Assembly (NCBI GenBank): GCA_002083555.1
Contig: MSXN01000005.1
Coordinates: 206,780 to 270,779, forward strand
Origin: Nitrospira sp. ST-bin5
Lineage (GTDB): Bacteria; Nitrospirota; Nitrospiria; Nitrospirales; Nitrospiraceae
Length of the DNA: 64,000 nucleotides
Direction of reading: 5' to 3'
Each line of letters opens with the position of its first letter. The stretch's first letter is position 1. The notes under the pieces were generated by a model that saw only the letters and a program-made list of their open reading frames with translations, searched no databases and had not been told where the DNA came from. Positions 50,743 through 58,042 of the stretch are shown here, piece by piece. A program made the translations under genes and the position numbers.

Positions 50743-51759
50743 TTAGTTTCCTCCTTTGAATACTTGTGTGTCGGGATGGAAGGCGTACCAGGCAAACCAG
50801 AACGCCATGAGTGAAGGGAGGAGCGTCCCGTCGGCATCGAAGACTACGGCGCTGCGTGATCGCTCGTTGAACTGTATGGTAATGGAACGACCTCCCACCT
50901 GATCGCTGACGGGAGGGTGGACATTCTTCAGCTCTGAAATAGGATAGGCCTTGGCGATACCGTTGATCTCCACCCCGACGACCCATTCTTTGGGATGGTA
51001 GCGTGGATCGAAATGCAGGGTGTCGAAATACAGTTCTCTCTCCTCGGCATAACCTGAGTAGGGGTCTCGATCGTAGTGTCTGAAAGACCCTGTTGTCGTG
51101 GAGAGGACAAGGGTTGACGGATGGGCCGTCCGCCATTCTGACCAGGTCGTATGTTCGAGGAAGATGGGCGCAAGCGTTGTTCCGGTCATTGGGCCGGCCA
51201 CTGCATGCATTCCAACCTGCGACCAGAGGCTTTCCGTTTGATGGTCATACATCAGCAAATCGCTCTGATAGAGCAGGCCGGATACGCCGAATGTACGCCG
51301 ATTCCCTTGTCCCTCCGCATCGAAGGCAATTCCGGTTCCACAGAGGGGACAGTAGGTGACAACAACCGGCTTGCCGCCGACCACATCGTTCACGATTTCG
51401 TGCCAGTTAAGAATCTTGATCGGATAAGCCTTGGCTTCGGCTCCCTGTGTAAGTCCCAAGACACGATCCGTATCCTGGAGGAACGTCGCCTCCGCCGCAG
51501 AGACGAACCGTGGGGTGAGTAAGGCGGGAATCCCGTCTTTCCCGGGACCGCCATCGACAATCTGGTCGAGCGGTACGCTGTGTTTGGTCAGATCGAACGA
51601 GGTCGTCGGGGGCTTTCCAAATCCCAGCCATGCCGCGTAAATCAGCACGGCGCCGATGCCGACCAGGAACAGCAATCGCCGTCGGGGTGGAGCCATATCA
51701 GGCCAGAAGGTTGTGCTGGTCTTGGCCGCAGGCGTGAGCGATGGACCGTCCTGGTTCAT
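50743..51759 (-). CDS. DUF3179-family protein
   Basis: 338 aa with one N-terminal membrane helix (LLFLVGIGAVLIYAAWLGF) and a DUF3179 domain: GIPALLTPRFVSA, KAYPIKILNWHEIVND, VVTYCPLCGTGIAFD, FGVSGLLYQSDLLMYD, LWSQ. Secreted or anchored protein of unknown function. It overlaps the preceding gene by 4 bp; part of a leftward trio controlled by site G. Confidence 0.9.
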   Translation of the reverse strand: MNQDGPSLTPAAKTSTTFWPDMAPPRRRLLFLVGIGAVLIYAAWLGFGKPPTTSFDLTKHSVPLDQIVDGGPGKDGIPALLTPRFVSAAEATFLQDTDRVLGLTQGAEAKAYPIKILNWHEIVNDVVGGKPVVVTYCPLCGTGIAFDAEGQGNRRTFGVSGLLYQSDLLMYDHQTESLWSQVGMHAVAGPMTGTTLAPIFLEHTTWSEWRTAHPSTLVLSTTTGSFRHYDRDPYSGYAEERELYFDTLHFDPRYHPKEWVVGVEINGIAKAYPISELKNVHPPVSDQVGGRSITIQFNERSRSAVVFDADGTLLPSLMAFWFAWYAFHPDTQVFKGGN

Positions 51760-52382
51760 GTGGTGAGCAGATAGATTGTTATGGCAACCGGGAGTAGCAG
51801 CAGCATGATCAGCAGCAGGCCAACGAGCCGCATATCGGTGAATCGGAAGTGTTCCCCCGACGGCGCAATAGGTGCCGGGATTGTCTCCTTGAAATCTTCG
51901 TATTCGTCACGCAAACACGCGCTCAGAAACGGCGGAGTGTCCGGGATGTTCGAGGGCATGACTCCGGAAAGGTATCGGTCAAACGCCTTAAAAAATCGGA
52001 TGGTCGACACGAGCTTGCGGTATGTCGCCTGATCGAGCGCGTTCAATTGGAACGCGTGGGGCAAAACCGTGGCGAAATACATTCCTGCATCATTAGCGGT
52101 AATGGCCAACGCGATAATATGCTTGGTGCTGTGATCCAGATGTTCGAGATCAAGCTCTTCTTTGAACAGTTCCCAGGCCGTTTCCAGATAGGCCGGTCGA
52201 TCGCTCATCCCCAGAAACAGATCCGGCACAAATGAGACACCGAGAGTCTTGGTGATATCCAGAAAGACGGTCTGGGTGGCGGTGATCCGTGAGAGGTCAG
52301 AACTGATGCTCTCCGGCTGAATATCCGTTACTGACAGGGTCTTCACCCTAGAGTCGCTCTCCCGGCCGGCAACCGGCCTCAT
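51756..52382 (-). CDS. tail-anchored AhpD/CMD-like protein lacking the redox cysteines
   Basis: 208 aa from ATG 52382, overlapping the preceding stop (TGATG). The helical core (KHIIALAITANDAGMYFATVLPHAFQLNALDQATYRKLV) has the layout of carboxymuconolactone decarboxylase proteins but no CxxC. A C-terminal hydrophobic helix (LVGLLLIMLLLLPVAITIYLL) anchors it to the membrane. Function unknown. Confidence 0.75.
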   Translation of the reverse strand: MRPVAGRESDSRVKTLSVTDIQPESISSDLSRITATQTVFLDITKTLGVSFVPDLFLGMSDRPAYLETAWELFKEELDLEHLDHSTKHIIALAITANDAGMYFATVLPHAFQLNALDQATYRKLVSTIRFFKAFDRYLSGVMPSNIPDTPPFLSACLRDEYEDFKETIPAPIAPSGEHFRFTDMRLVGLLLIMLLLLPVAITIYLLTT

Positions 52383-52636
52383 CACGAGTTGCCCCTTTCC
52401 CATTCCTTGAGTCTCGCCAGCAACCATTCCTTGCGTGGAATACCCGTGGCAAGGATTCGTCCATCTAGGAGAAAGGCCGGAAACACCAGAATCCCAAGTG
52501 CATCACAGTCTTCTTTGCTGGCCGCACGAATATCGATATGCCAATCCGGAAGTTCTTCCTGAATTTCTTGGGCTAAAGTCCGAGCCGATTGTTCGGATAG
52601 ACACCCCCGGTGAACAAGAATATCAAGACGAGCCAT
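52382..52636 (-). CDS. thioredoxin-like small protein
   Basis: 84 aa with a thioredoxin/glutaredoxin-like fold (LDILVHRGCLSEQSARTLAQEI, ALGILVFPAFLLDGRILATG, with the cis-Pro at VFPAF). Only one active-site cysteine (Cys12, GCLSE) instead of CxxC. First gene of a coupled trio with the CMD-like and DUF3179 genes. CRP-type site G lies about 33-50 bp upstream. Confidence 0.82.
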   Translation of the reverse strand: MARLDILVHRGCLSEQSARTLAQEIQEELPDWHIDIRAASKEDCDALGILVFPAFLLDGRILATGIPRKEWLLARLKEWERGNS

Positions 52637-52668
52637 GGGGTAATCCTAGAGCAATACCTCATGGCAAT

Positions 52669-52686
52669 CTGTGAGGCGGCTTACAG
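52669..52686. promoter_or_regulatory. CRP-type palindrome, site G
   Basis: CTGTGAGGCGGCTTACAG, core TGTGA-N6-TTACA. It lies only 33 bp upstream of the thioredoxin-like ATG, closer than the other sites. Confidence 0.6.
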
Positions 52687-52916
52687 TTCAGAGAGGAACG
52701 TGGAGTGAGGAGGATCCATCCTCCCAAATCCAAGACCAACGATGATATGAATAACTAGTAGGCACTCCTTTAGAAACCATGGATTGCGACTATATCCTCT
52801 TATCGCCCGCGCTGTGGGCGACGGTGCAACAGACTGGGGTCGAGCGGCATTGGGTCTGGGGGCGGCAAGAACGGCGATCTATGGGACTGACCCCGGTTGT
52901 CAATAGTGGAATCGGT

Positions 52917-53263
52917 TGCAGCCTCACGCCGCCAGCTGTTGATGGGCCTGCTGTTGGGCAAACGCCAGGGGGGAGAGGTTCCCGAGCTGGGAATGCCGCC
53001 GCTGGCGGTTATAGAAGAGCTCGATGTACGCCGAGATTTCTCGCTAGGTCTGATCCCGCGTGCCATAGCGCCTGCCGCACCAACTCCGTCGTCATCTGCG
53101 CGCTCATCGCATAGCCGACCACCTCACAGGTATAAAGGTCTTTGATCCCCGCCAGATACAACCACCCATCCGCCGTGGGCACGTAGGTGATGTCCGTGAC
53201 CCAGATCTTGTTCGGTCGTGTGGCGACAAATGTTTGAACCGCGATATTCTCGGCTATCGGCAA
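52917..53263 (-). pseudogene. IS3-type transposase orfB, gapped remnant
   Basis: Contains the DDE first-Asp region (WVTDITYVPTADGWLYLAGIKDLYT) and the final segment (ELFYNRQRRHSQLGNLSPLAF), but the N-terminus and the region with the last two acidic residues are missing, with a frame change near 53040. Inactive. Confidence 0.75.
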
Positions 53264-53556
53264 GGCTGGCTGCGTCTTCGCAAAGTACGCGGTGGTTTTC
53301 TTAGGATGTCACGCTCCATCCGCGCCTCTGCGATGTCGCGCTTCAGCTGAGACACCTCGGCCTCTAGTTCCGTGACCGGTCGCCGGGTCTTGTTCAGCCC
53401 TGCAAGTTGCCCCTGTCGCGCCCGAAACACCCAGTTTGCGAGGGTCTTCGCTGACATGGCCAGGCGTCGGGCCACCTTCGGAATGGTCAACGCCTGCTCT
53501 GGCACCAGCCGCACGGCTTGCTCCCGCATGCTGTCGCGGTACCCGTTCCATCTCAC
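53254..53556 (-). pseudogene. IS3-type orfA (helix-turn-helix) of the relic
   Basis: 100 codons: REQAVRLVPEQALTIPKVARRLAMSAKTLANWVF is the IS3 orfA HTH, followed by the leucine zipper (ELEAEVSQLKRDIAEARMERDILRK). In intact elements a frameshift joins it to orfB; here deletion follows directly. May still be translated, but it has no complete partner. Confidence 0.65.
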
Positions 53557-53730
53557 ACCTCTAGGCCTCAGATCATAGGTTGAAAGCGTCCACTTTTCGA
53601 TCCTAGCTCATGCCTATCCTCTGAACCCCGTCGACCGCTATCGCTCCACCACACCCCCTGTCTTCACTATCCTGCGAGGGCTGTCTCTTTTCGACTCCTC
53701 CGAATGCACTGTTTTGGTATGATTTCCCTC

Positions 53731-53961
53731 ATGAGCAAATTTACCAGAGGAATAGAGTCTCCCTCTCGGATCCACGTGGTTCTTGAACCACGAGCTAGCC
53801 ACACATTCCAGGAGATTCTCGCGGTACTGGAGCAAGTTGGCGCGACAGCGATTGATCAGATCAGTGCCGAGTTCATCTCAGCTGAGATCACTCCAGGCTC
53901 AGTGCCCTCCCTGGAAGCCATTGCGTTCGTGGAGACAAAGAAGCCCCACGGGTTGCCGTAA
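53731..53961 (+). CDS. small protein resembling a protease propeptide/I9 fold
   Basis: 76 aa from ATG 53731 (an upstream ATG at 53704 adds nine). The pattern RIHVVLEPRASHTFQEILAVLEQVG ... QISAEFISAEI ... PSLEAIAFVET has the beta-alpha-beta rhythm of subtilisin-propeptide-like I9 domains. No protease lies nearby. The ribosome-binding site is weak. Low certainty. Confidence 0.45.
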   Translation: MSKFTRGIESPSRIHVVLEPRASHTFQEILAVLEQVGATAIDQISAEFISAEITPGSVPSLEAIAFVETKKPHGLP

Positions 53962-53974
53962 CGCACTCGCCTAC

Positions 53975-54196
53975 TCAATAATCAAAGCGGAGTTGCCCCC
54001 GAGCCACGTCTACAGAGTCTTGGCGGCGCTTCAAGAGCCCCCGGACTTCCTGACGCATCTTCGCTTGTTTCTCGGGCGAAAGCGGCTCAGAGGAAAGACG
54101 AACATGAATAATGGCCGGAGTAATGCTGATGGGGCTATCGACTTGTCCACTCATCTGAACGAGCGTTCCTGCCTGTGGGATGAAAATCTCTGTCAC
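53975..54196 (-). CDS. hypothetical protein
   Basis: 73 aa from GTG 54196, with no evident ribosome-binding site. Contains ITPAIIHVRLSSEPLSPEKQAKMRQEVRGLLKRRQ, suggesting a strand followed by an amphipathic helix. Convergent with the preceding small gene. No family recognised; may be spurious. Confidence 0.3.
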   Translation of the reverse strand: MTEIFIPQAGTLVQMSGQVDSPISITPAIIHVRLSSEPLSPEKQAKMRQEVRGLLKRRQDSVDVARGQLRFDY

Positions 54197-54271
54197 CTGG
54201 CTCAGTGGGATTCAGCGACCGACTTGAGATGTTCCTAATGACTGTACTTCAGAGGCTACAAACACCCAGCC

Positions 54272-54811
54272 TCAATCTGTCGCTTTTCTGATCGTGGCCA
54301 CGAAGCGCGCCTTGCGGCCCGTAAAACTTTTCATCTTCTTGAGTGATGTCTCTACGGGAAGTGGAGATCGCTTGACCTTCTTCAGCATCCTCTCCACGCG
54401 AGTGTTTCCGGCCGTGGTTCCAAGAATGGATAGTGGAGTTTTGTTCTTGAGCGCACGATGTTTACGAGTAAGCCATGCGGTCGCGGCATCTTCGCTCCCC
54501 AATACTTCACTAACCCATTGCTGTATATCAAAGGCATCCTGTGTCGCTTGCGGGTTGATCCTCGTTTTTGTGGCTTTGTCACGCGGGGCTCTGGCGCTTT
54601 TCGGCGGCTGAAGGGGCTCACTGTCCGCGTACATGGGCGGCAACCCTGTTGTTAGAAAGAACACCTCATCGACGAACATCTGCTGTGTGCGTGGCGGCAG
54701 TTTTGGCAAGGTGATTTCGAGCCAATCTTTCATGGCCTTGTCAGTGAGTTTCTTAATGCCACTAAACTTTTGAATTGCTTGACGATACCCCTGCATCATA
54801 CCCAGCGACAT
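54272..54811 (-). CDS. Xre/MbcA/ParS toxin-binding-domain (DUF2384-like) protein, orphan
   Basis: 179 aa, mostly helical. The C-terminal third (AATAWLTRKHRALKNKTPLSILGTTAGNTRVERMLKKV) follows the DUF2384 pattern A-WL----AL---P---L-T-AG---V---L, the RES-toxin-binding domain of ParS/MbcA antitoxins. No RES-toxin gene is beside it, and no DNA-binding HTH is evident. A tail of basic residues follows. Could be a solitary antitoxin-like regulator. Confidence 0.55.
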   Translation of the reverse strand: MSLGMMQGYRQAIQKFSGIKKLTDKAMKDWLEITLPKLPPRTQQMFVDEVFFLTTGLPPMYADSEPLQPPKSARAPRDKATKTRINPQATQDAFDIQQWVSEVLGSEDAATAWLTRKHRALKNKTPLSILGTTAGNTRVERMLKKVKRSPLPVETSLKKMKSFTGRKARFVATIRKATD

Positions 54812-55105
54812 TGAGGAGATCCCTTCTTAAAAAGCGACAGGGCAGTCTAGGAACAGTGAGGTGTCTAATCCATTCTTACCTGAACATATATGAAAGATTA
54901 GCACCGTCACTGGATAGATTCGAGGCCATTTATTGGGGATCTGAGAGCTTGCAGGCAGTGCCAAGAATTTTTAGAGGAAATTCAGGCAGAGCCAATAAAT
55001 CTTGGATTGCAGTGCCAAAAGTGATATCAGTGACATGGTATAAGTAGTTGTTAATCAAGGGTGTGAGGTGGCAAGTTTATTTGGAGCCGACACAAGGAGG
55101 CCGTA
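54812..55105. other. gene-free gap
   Basis: About 290 bp, AT-rich for this window, between divergent genes. It must contain promoters for both. No clear motif was recognised. Confidence 0.5.
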
Positions 55106-55459
55106 ATGCAGATGTCAGGACGTATCGGAATGATGGGATTAGGCATCGCGCTGGTGGGTGCACTCACTGGAATGCCGGTCTTTGCGGCAGATGCCCCAAT
55201 CGAGGATGGGTCGAAGATCGTGATCTCGTCTCCGAAGGATGGAGACAAGGTCGGCGATACTTTTGAGCTGAAGTATGAATTGACCAAGGGATCCGAGGCG
55301 GCCCACGCCCACGTGTACTTGGATAATCAATATCAGAAGGGCTTTCCCGGAACGTTCAAGGGTGTGAGTAAAGGGAAACACCAGATCACCGTGACGGGCG
55401 CCAACAAGGACCACAAACTCGTCTCAGCCACACAGACCATCACTGTCGACGTGCAGTAA
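55106..55459 (+). CDS. secreted small beta-rich protein
   Basis: 117 aa with a signal peptide (ending GMPVFAAD). The mature part (KIVISSPKDGDKVGDTFELKYELTKGSEAAHAHVYLDNQYQKGFPGTFKGVSKGKHQITV) reads as a single Ig-like beta-sandwich domain, similar to small periplasmic proteins with a copper- or metal-stress context. Strong AAGGAGG upstream. Followed by a hairpin. Confidence 0.82.
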   Translation: MQMSGRIGMMGLGIALVGALTGMPVFAADAPIEDGSKIVISSPKDGDKVGDTFELKYELTKGSEAAHAHVYLDNQYQKGFPGTFKGVSKGKHQITVTGANKDHKLVSATQTITVDVQ

Positions 55460-55486
55460 CACAAGAACCGGTCAAACTCACGGCTG

Positions 55487-55514
55487 CCAGGGCCTCTTAT
55501 CAAAGAGGCCCTGG
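55487..55514 (+). terminator. hairpin after the small secreted protein gene
   Basis: Perfect 11-bp stem CCAGGGCCTCT (55487-55497) / AGAGGCCCTGG (55504-55514) with a TATCAA loop. The downstream sequence is only moderately T-rich. Confidence 0.6.
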
Positions 55515-55625
55515 TGTGCCCTTCCTGCTATTTCTGTCCCTTCTCCCGGTTGACTCTTCTCTCGCTAGAACGTAGCTTCTCTCCATTTCAGCCGTATACA
55601 GCTGGTTCGAGGACAGAGAGTGAAT

Positions 55626-56171
55626 ATGGATTGGCTTTGGTTGATCGCTTTTCTTGCGCTGCTCATTGCCGGTGGGGCTGCGTACTATGTGTGGCAGGTA
55701 GTCTCGGCGCACACTCGGGACGACTTCCGCGCGCAGCAGCCCATGCTCCGGGTCACCAATATGTCTGCGATGACCGCAGGGAATATACTCACCCTCATTC
55801 CGCAGCTCGAAAATGTCGGGCGTGGAGTGGCCTACGATTGCGTCTTGCATCTCGGCGGGTGGGAGGGCAGCTTTTCGGTGAAGAAGGTCTATCCACAGGG
55901 CCCGCGCTATCAGAAGCACGCGGCCTCGCTCGTGTTGGGGCCGGATACTCCGCTACGGGTGAAGCTGCAGAGCCATGGCTATCTCCGATTGAGCTATCGG
56001 GATCGGTGGGGGCTCAAGTACGATTGTTGGTACCCGGTCACTCAATTTCCCAGCACGACACCGCCGCTCTACAATGTGCAGATCGATTTGGAGCATCCGG
56101 ACGTTAACGAGCCGACTCCCTCGTTCTGGGAGATGCGGGCACTGCTCCGAAAGAGTACGCCGTCGGAGTGA
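55626..56171 (+). CDS. membrane-anchored hypothetical protein
   Basis: 181 aa from ATG 55626 (a GTG at 55620 is an alternative). An N-terminal membrane helix (WLWLIAFLALLIAGGAAYYVWQV) then a soluble beta-rich domain (LENVGRGVAYDCVLHLGGWEGSFSVKKVY, YLRLSYRDRWGLKYDCWYP). Family not recognised. Confidence 0.7.
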   Translation: MDWLWLIAFLALLIAGGAAYYVWQVVSAHTRDDFRAQQPMLRVTNMSAMTAGNILTLIPQLENVGRGVAYDCVLHLGGWEGSFSVKKVYPQGPRYQKHAASLVLGPDTPLRVKLQSHGYLRLSYRDRWGLKYDCWYPVTQFPSTTPPLYNVQIDLEHPDVNEPTPSFWEMRALLRKSTPSE

Positions 56172-56239
56172 TATGCTGTCGATGACGACCCACGCGTTGG
56201 GTATTTCCTTCCTGTGTGCTATTCAAACGGGAGTCGGCC

Positions 56240-56791
56240 ATGAAAACGCTTCCCCTGCCAGTCGTGATTGCCATGTGTGTGGTCTTGTCGGCCTGTGCTG
56301 GTCCGGGATCGAGGAAGCCGCTTCCGACGGCGTCGTCCGTTGATCTCACCCGTTATGCAGGAACATGGTACGAGATTGCGCGGCTGCCGATGTGGTTTCA
56401 ACGGCATTGCGTCGATTCTAAAGCGATCTACACGAGTCGCTCTGACGGTGCGGTCGGGGTTCACAACGAATGTGTGACTGAGAGCGGCGGGCTCGACCAG
56501 ATCGACGGTGTGGCGACGGTGGTCGACCCGAAGACCAACGCGCGGTTGACGGTGGTCTTTGACAACTTCTTCGCGCGATTGTTCGGCTCATCACGCGAGG
56601 GAAACTATTGGGTTCTCGATCTCGATCCCGATTATCGCACCTCGGTGGTTGGTACGCCGGATCGCCGCTTTCTCTGGATCCTCTCGCGTACGCCCCAGCT
56701 GGACGATGCGACCTACCGACGACTGGTCGAACGGGCCAGGCAGCTTGGCTTTCCCGTATCAAATCTGATTCTCGCCAAGCGCCCACTGTGA
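56240..56791 (+). CDS. blc: bacterial lipocalin (Blc-type) lipoprotein
   Basis: 183 aa. Lipoprotein signal with lipobox LSAC (Cys19). Lipocalin signatures: RYAGTWYEIARLPMWFQRHC near the start and WVLDLDPDYRTSVVG, then FLWILSRTPQLDDATYRRL. Binds hydrophobic ligands at the outer membrane in E. coli Blc. ATG 56240 begins the signal; upstream codons do not fit. Confidence 0.9.
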   Translation: MKTLPLPVVIAMCVVLSACAGPGSRKPLPTASSVDLTRYAGTWYEIARLPMWFQRHCVDSKAIYTSRSDGAVGVHNECVTESGGLDQIDGVATVVDPKTNARLTVVFDNFFARLFGSSREGNYWVLDLDPDYRTSVVGTPDRRFLWILSRTPQLDDATYRRLVERARQLGFPVSNLILAKRPL

Positions 56792-56989
56792 GCCGGTTTG
56801 TGCCTGCTTGACTCCGTCTTTTCGGGGAGCGATGCTGAAGGTGTCCCGGAGGTGTCGTATGAGACCGGGGTAGCCTTCTCACCGCTGTTCACGTATCCGT
56901 TCTTCTTGTCCGCTTCCATGCGCCCTGCCGGTTTCATACGCCTCGAGGGCGTTCTTGTATCTCCCACCCACTATGAAGGAGGTTGCACC

Positions 56990-57355
56990 ATGAAAACCTC
57001 ACGAATTGTTGTGGCCGCATCCGCGGTCCTGCTGTTGGCCATCTCGTCGGCTTTCGCCAATCCCGATATGCTGCCGAAGCATCCCGGCTATCCGATGGGT
57101 AACGCGATAGATCCAGTCAAAGGACAGTCTCTCGCGAACGACCCCGGTCAGACGAATGCGACGGGGGTAGGGTCGCTTGCGAACGCCGCTGTGTTCGATG
57201 ACAGCCACTCCAAGCAGAGCCTATCGATCAATCACGATAATCAGCGGATTTTGGAGAAGCCCGGCGCCGGGGTGCTGCCCAGAGTACAGGGGCCCAACAT
57301 CACGATTGAACCGCCGGTGAAAGAGGCGACGAAAGTGACCGCCACACCGCAATAG
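56990..57355 (+). CDS. secreted hypothetical protein
   Basis: 121 aa with a clear signal peptide (VVAASAVLLLAISSAFA). The mature part is low-complexity and polar, with SLANDPGQTN / GSLANAAVFDDSHSKQS repeats of SLAN. GAAGGAGG precedes ATG 56990. No family recognised. A hairpin follows. Confidence 0.75.
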   Translation: MKTSRIVVAASAVLLLAISSAFANPDMLPKHPGYPMGNAIDPVKGQSLANDPGQTNATGVGSLANAAVFDDSHSKQSLSINHDNQRILEKPGAGVLPRVQGPNITIEPPVKEATKVTATPQ

Positions 57356-57369
57356 TTGCGTGACGTCGC

Positions 57370-57410
57370 GTGGCCGGACTGTGGGTGGCGCGCTATCTCG
57401 GTCCGGCCAC
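57370..57410 (+). terminator. hairpin after the secreted-protein gene
   Basis: GTGGCCGGAC (57370-57379) pairs perfectly with GTCCGGCCAC (57401-57410) across a 21-nt loop. No T-tract. Confidence 0.4.
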
Positions 57411-57544
57411 TGCTATGCGGACTCCGTCAATCGAACGGGCTCCGGTGGCGTTCTTCTGAAAAACCGGCTTGTTCTTCCCTCGCCGTCGCAGTAGGATGAT
57501 GCGGCTATTTCGTCATGTTCGATCAATGTTGAGGAGGTATGGCT

Positions 57545-57832
57545 ATGTCAGATCGTTCACTGGGCCTGTGCGCTGTGATCGCATTCGTGGGACTGCTGTT
57601 GGGAGGCTGTGCGAGCGATGGTTCAATGGGAACATCGGGAGCATCCGGGGGCGGGTCGTCTTCCGGTAGCGGGGCGACGTTCGGCACGACGAAGAATATC
57701 GAGCGTGTCGCTGCAGGCGCGGTCGAAGACAATCTGAATGCCTGTATGGCGCGCATTCCCAAGGACGCCTCCGCGGGTCAGCGGATGTTGGCTGAGGAAA
57801 GCTGCCGCCGCGATCAAGCCAATCGTCGCTAG
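57545..57832 (+). CDS. small lipoprotein
   Basis: 95 aa from ATG 57545, which has GAGGAGG at 7 nt (an ATG two codons upstream is too close). The signal ends at the lipobox LLGGC. A glycine/serine-rich linker (GTSGASGGGSSSGSGATFG) then a helical part with two cysteines (NLNACMARIPKD, EESCRRDQ). Family unknown. Confidence 0.75.
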   Translation: MSDRSLGLCAVIAFVGLLLGGCASDGSMGTSGASGGGSSSGSGATFGTTKNIERVAAGAVEDNLNACMARIPKDASAGQRMLAEESCRRDQANRR

Positions 57833-57843
57833 CGCTTTGTGTT

Positions 57844-57881
57844 GTCGTAAGGCGGCGCGGGCAGGCGCGTCGCCTTACGAC
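57844..57881 (+). terminator. hairpin after the lipoprotein gene
   Basis: GTCGTAAGGCG (57844-57854) pairs perfectly with CGCCTTACGAC (57871-57881), with additional inner GCG/CGC pairing. No T-tract. Confidence 0.5.
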
Positions 57882-57941
57882 AGGTCCCCTCCAGTTGTTC
57901 ACTCTTCTCTCGCATTCTGGGTATGACCGTAGGGTAGGAAA

Positions 57942-57959
57942 GCTGCCTCTGTAGGCAGC
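57942..57959. terminator. short hairpin before the debranching-enzyme end
   Basis: GCTGCCT (57942-57948) and AGGCAGC (57953-57959) with a CTGT loop. On the minus strand it is followed by TTTCC, so it may end transcription of the GH63/debranching pair. Confidence 0.35.
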
Positions 57960-58042
57960 CTCCCAAAGGCGGGCTGTCGCACGTGCCTACGCGAAACTGT
58001 GGATTCGATGAAAGATACGCACAGCAATAGTTGGCGTTGAGC

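Larger units (their letters stand above)
52888..53610 (-). mobile_element. internally deleted IS3-family element (relic)
   Basis: A 723-bp remnant. The right end has the orfA gene (53254-53556), the middle has part of the integrase core (WVTDITYVPTADGWLYLAGI, 53009-53263), and the left part encodes an IS3 C-terminus (EISAYIELFYNRQRRHSQLGNLSPLAF) near 52917-53043. Segments in between are deleted and frames are shifted. The ends begin TGACCCCGG (52888) and, reversed, TGAGCTAGG (53610), and both continue to AGTGGA, so the terminal repeats are still recognisable. Confidence 0.75.

Noticed and set aside
57942..58020. Riboswitch-like folded region after the lipoprotein gene
   Set aside because: It has a small hairpin and CCTCCC/GGCGGG complementarity, but no gene follows in the sense direction and no known aptamer consensus was recognised.
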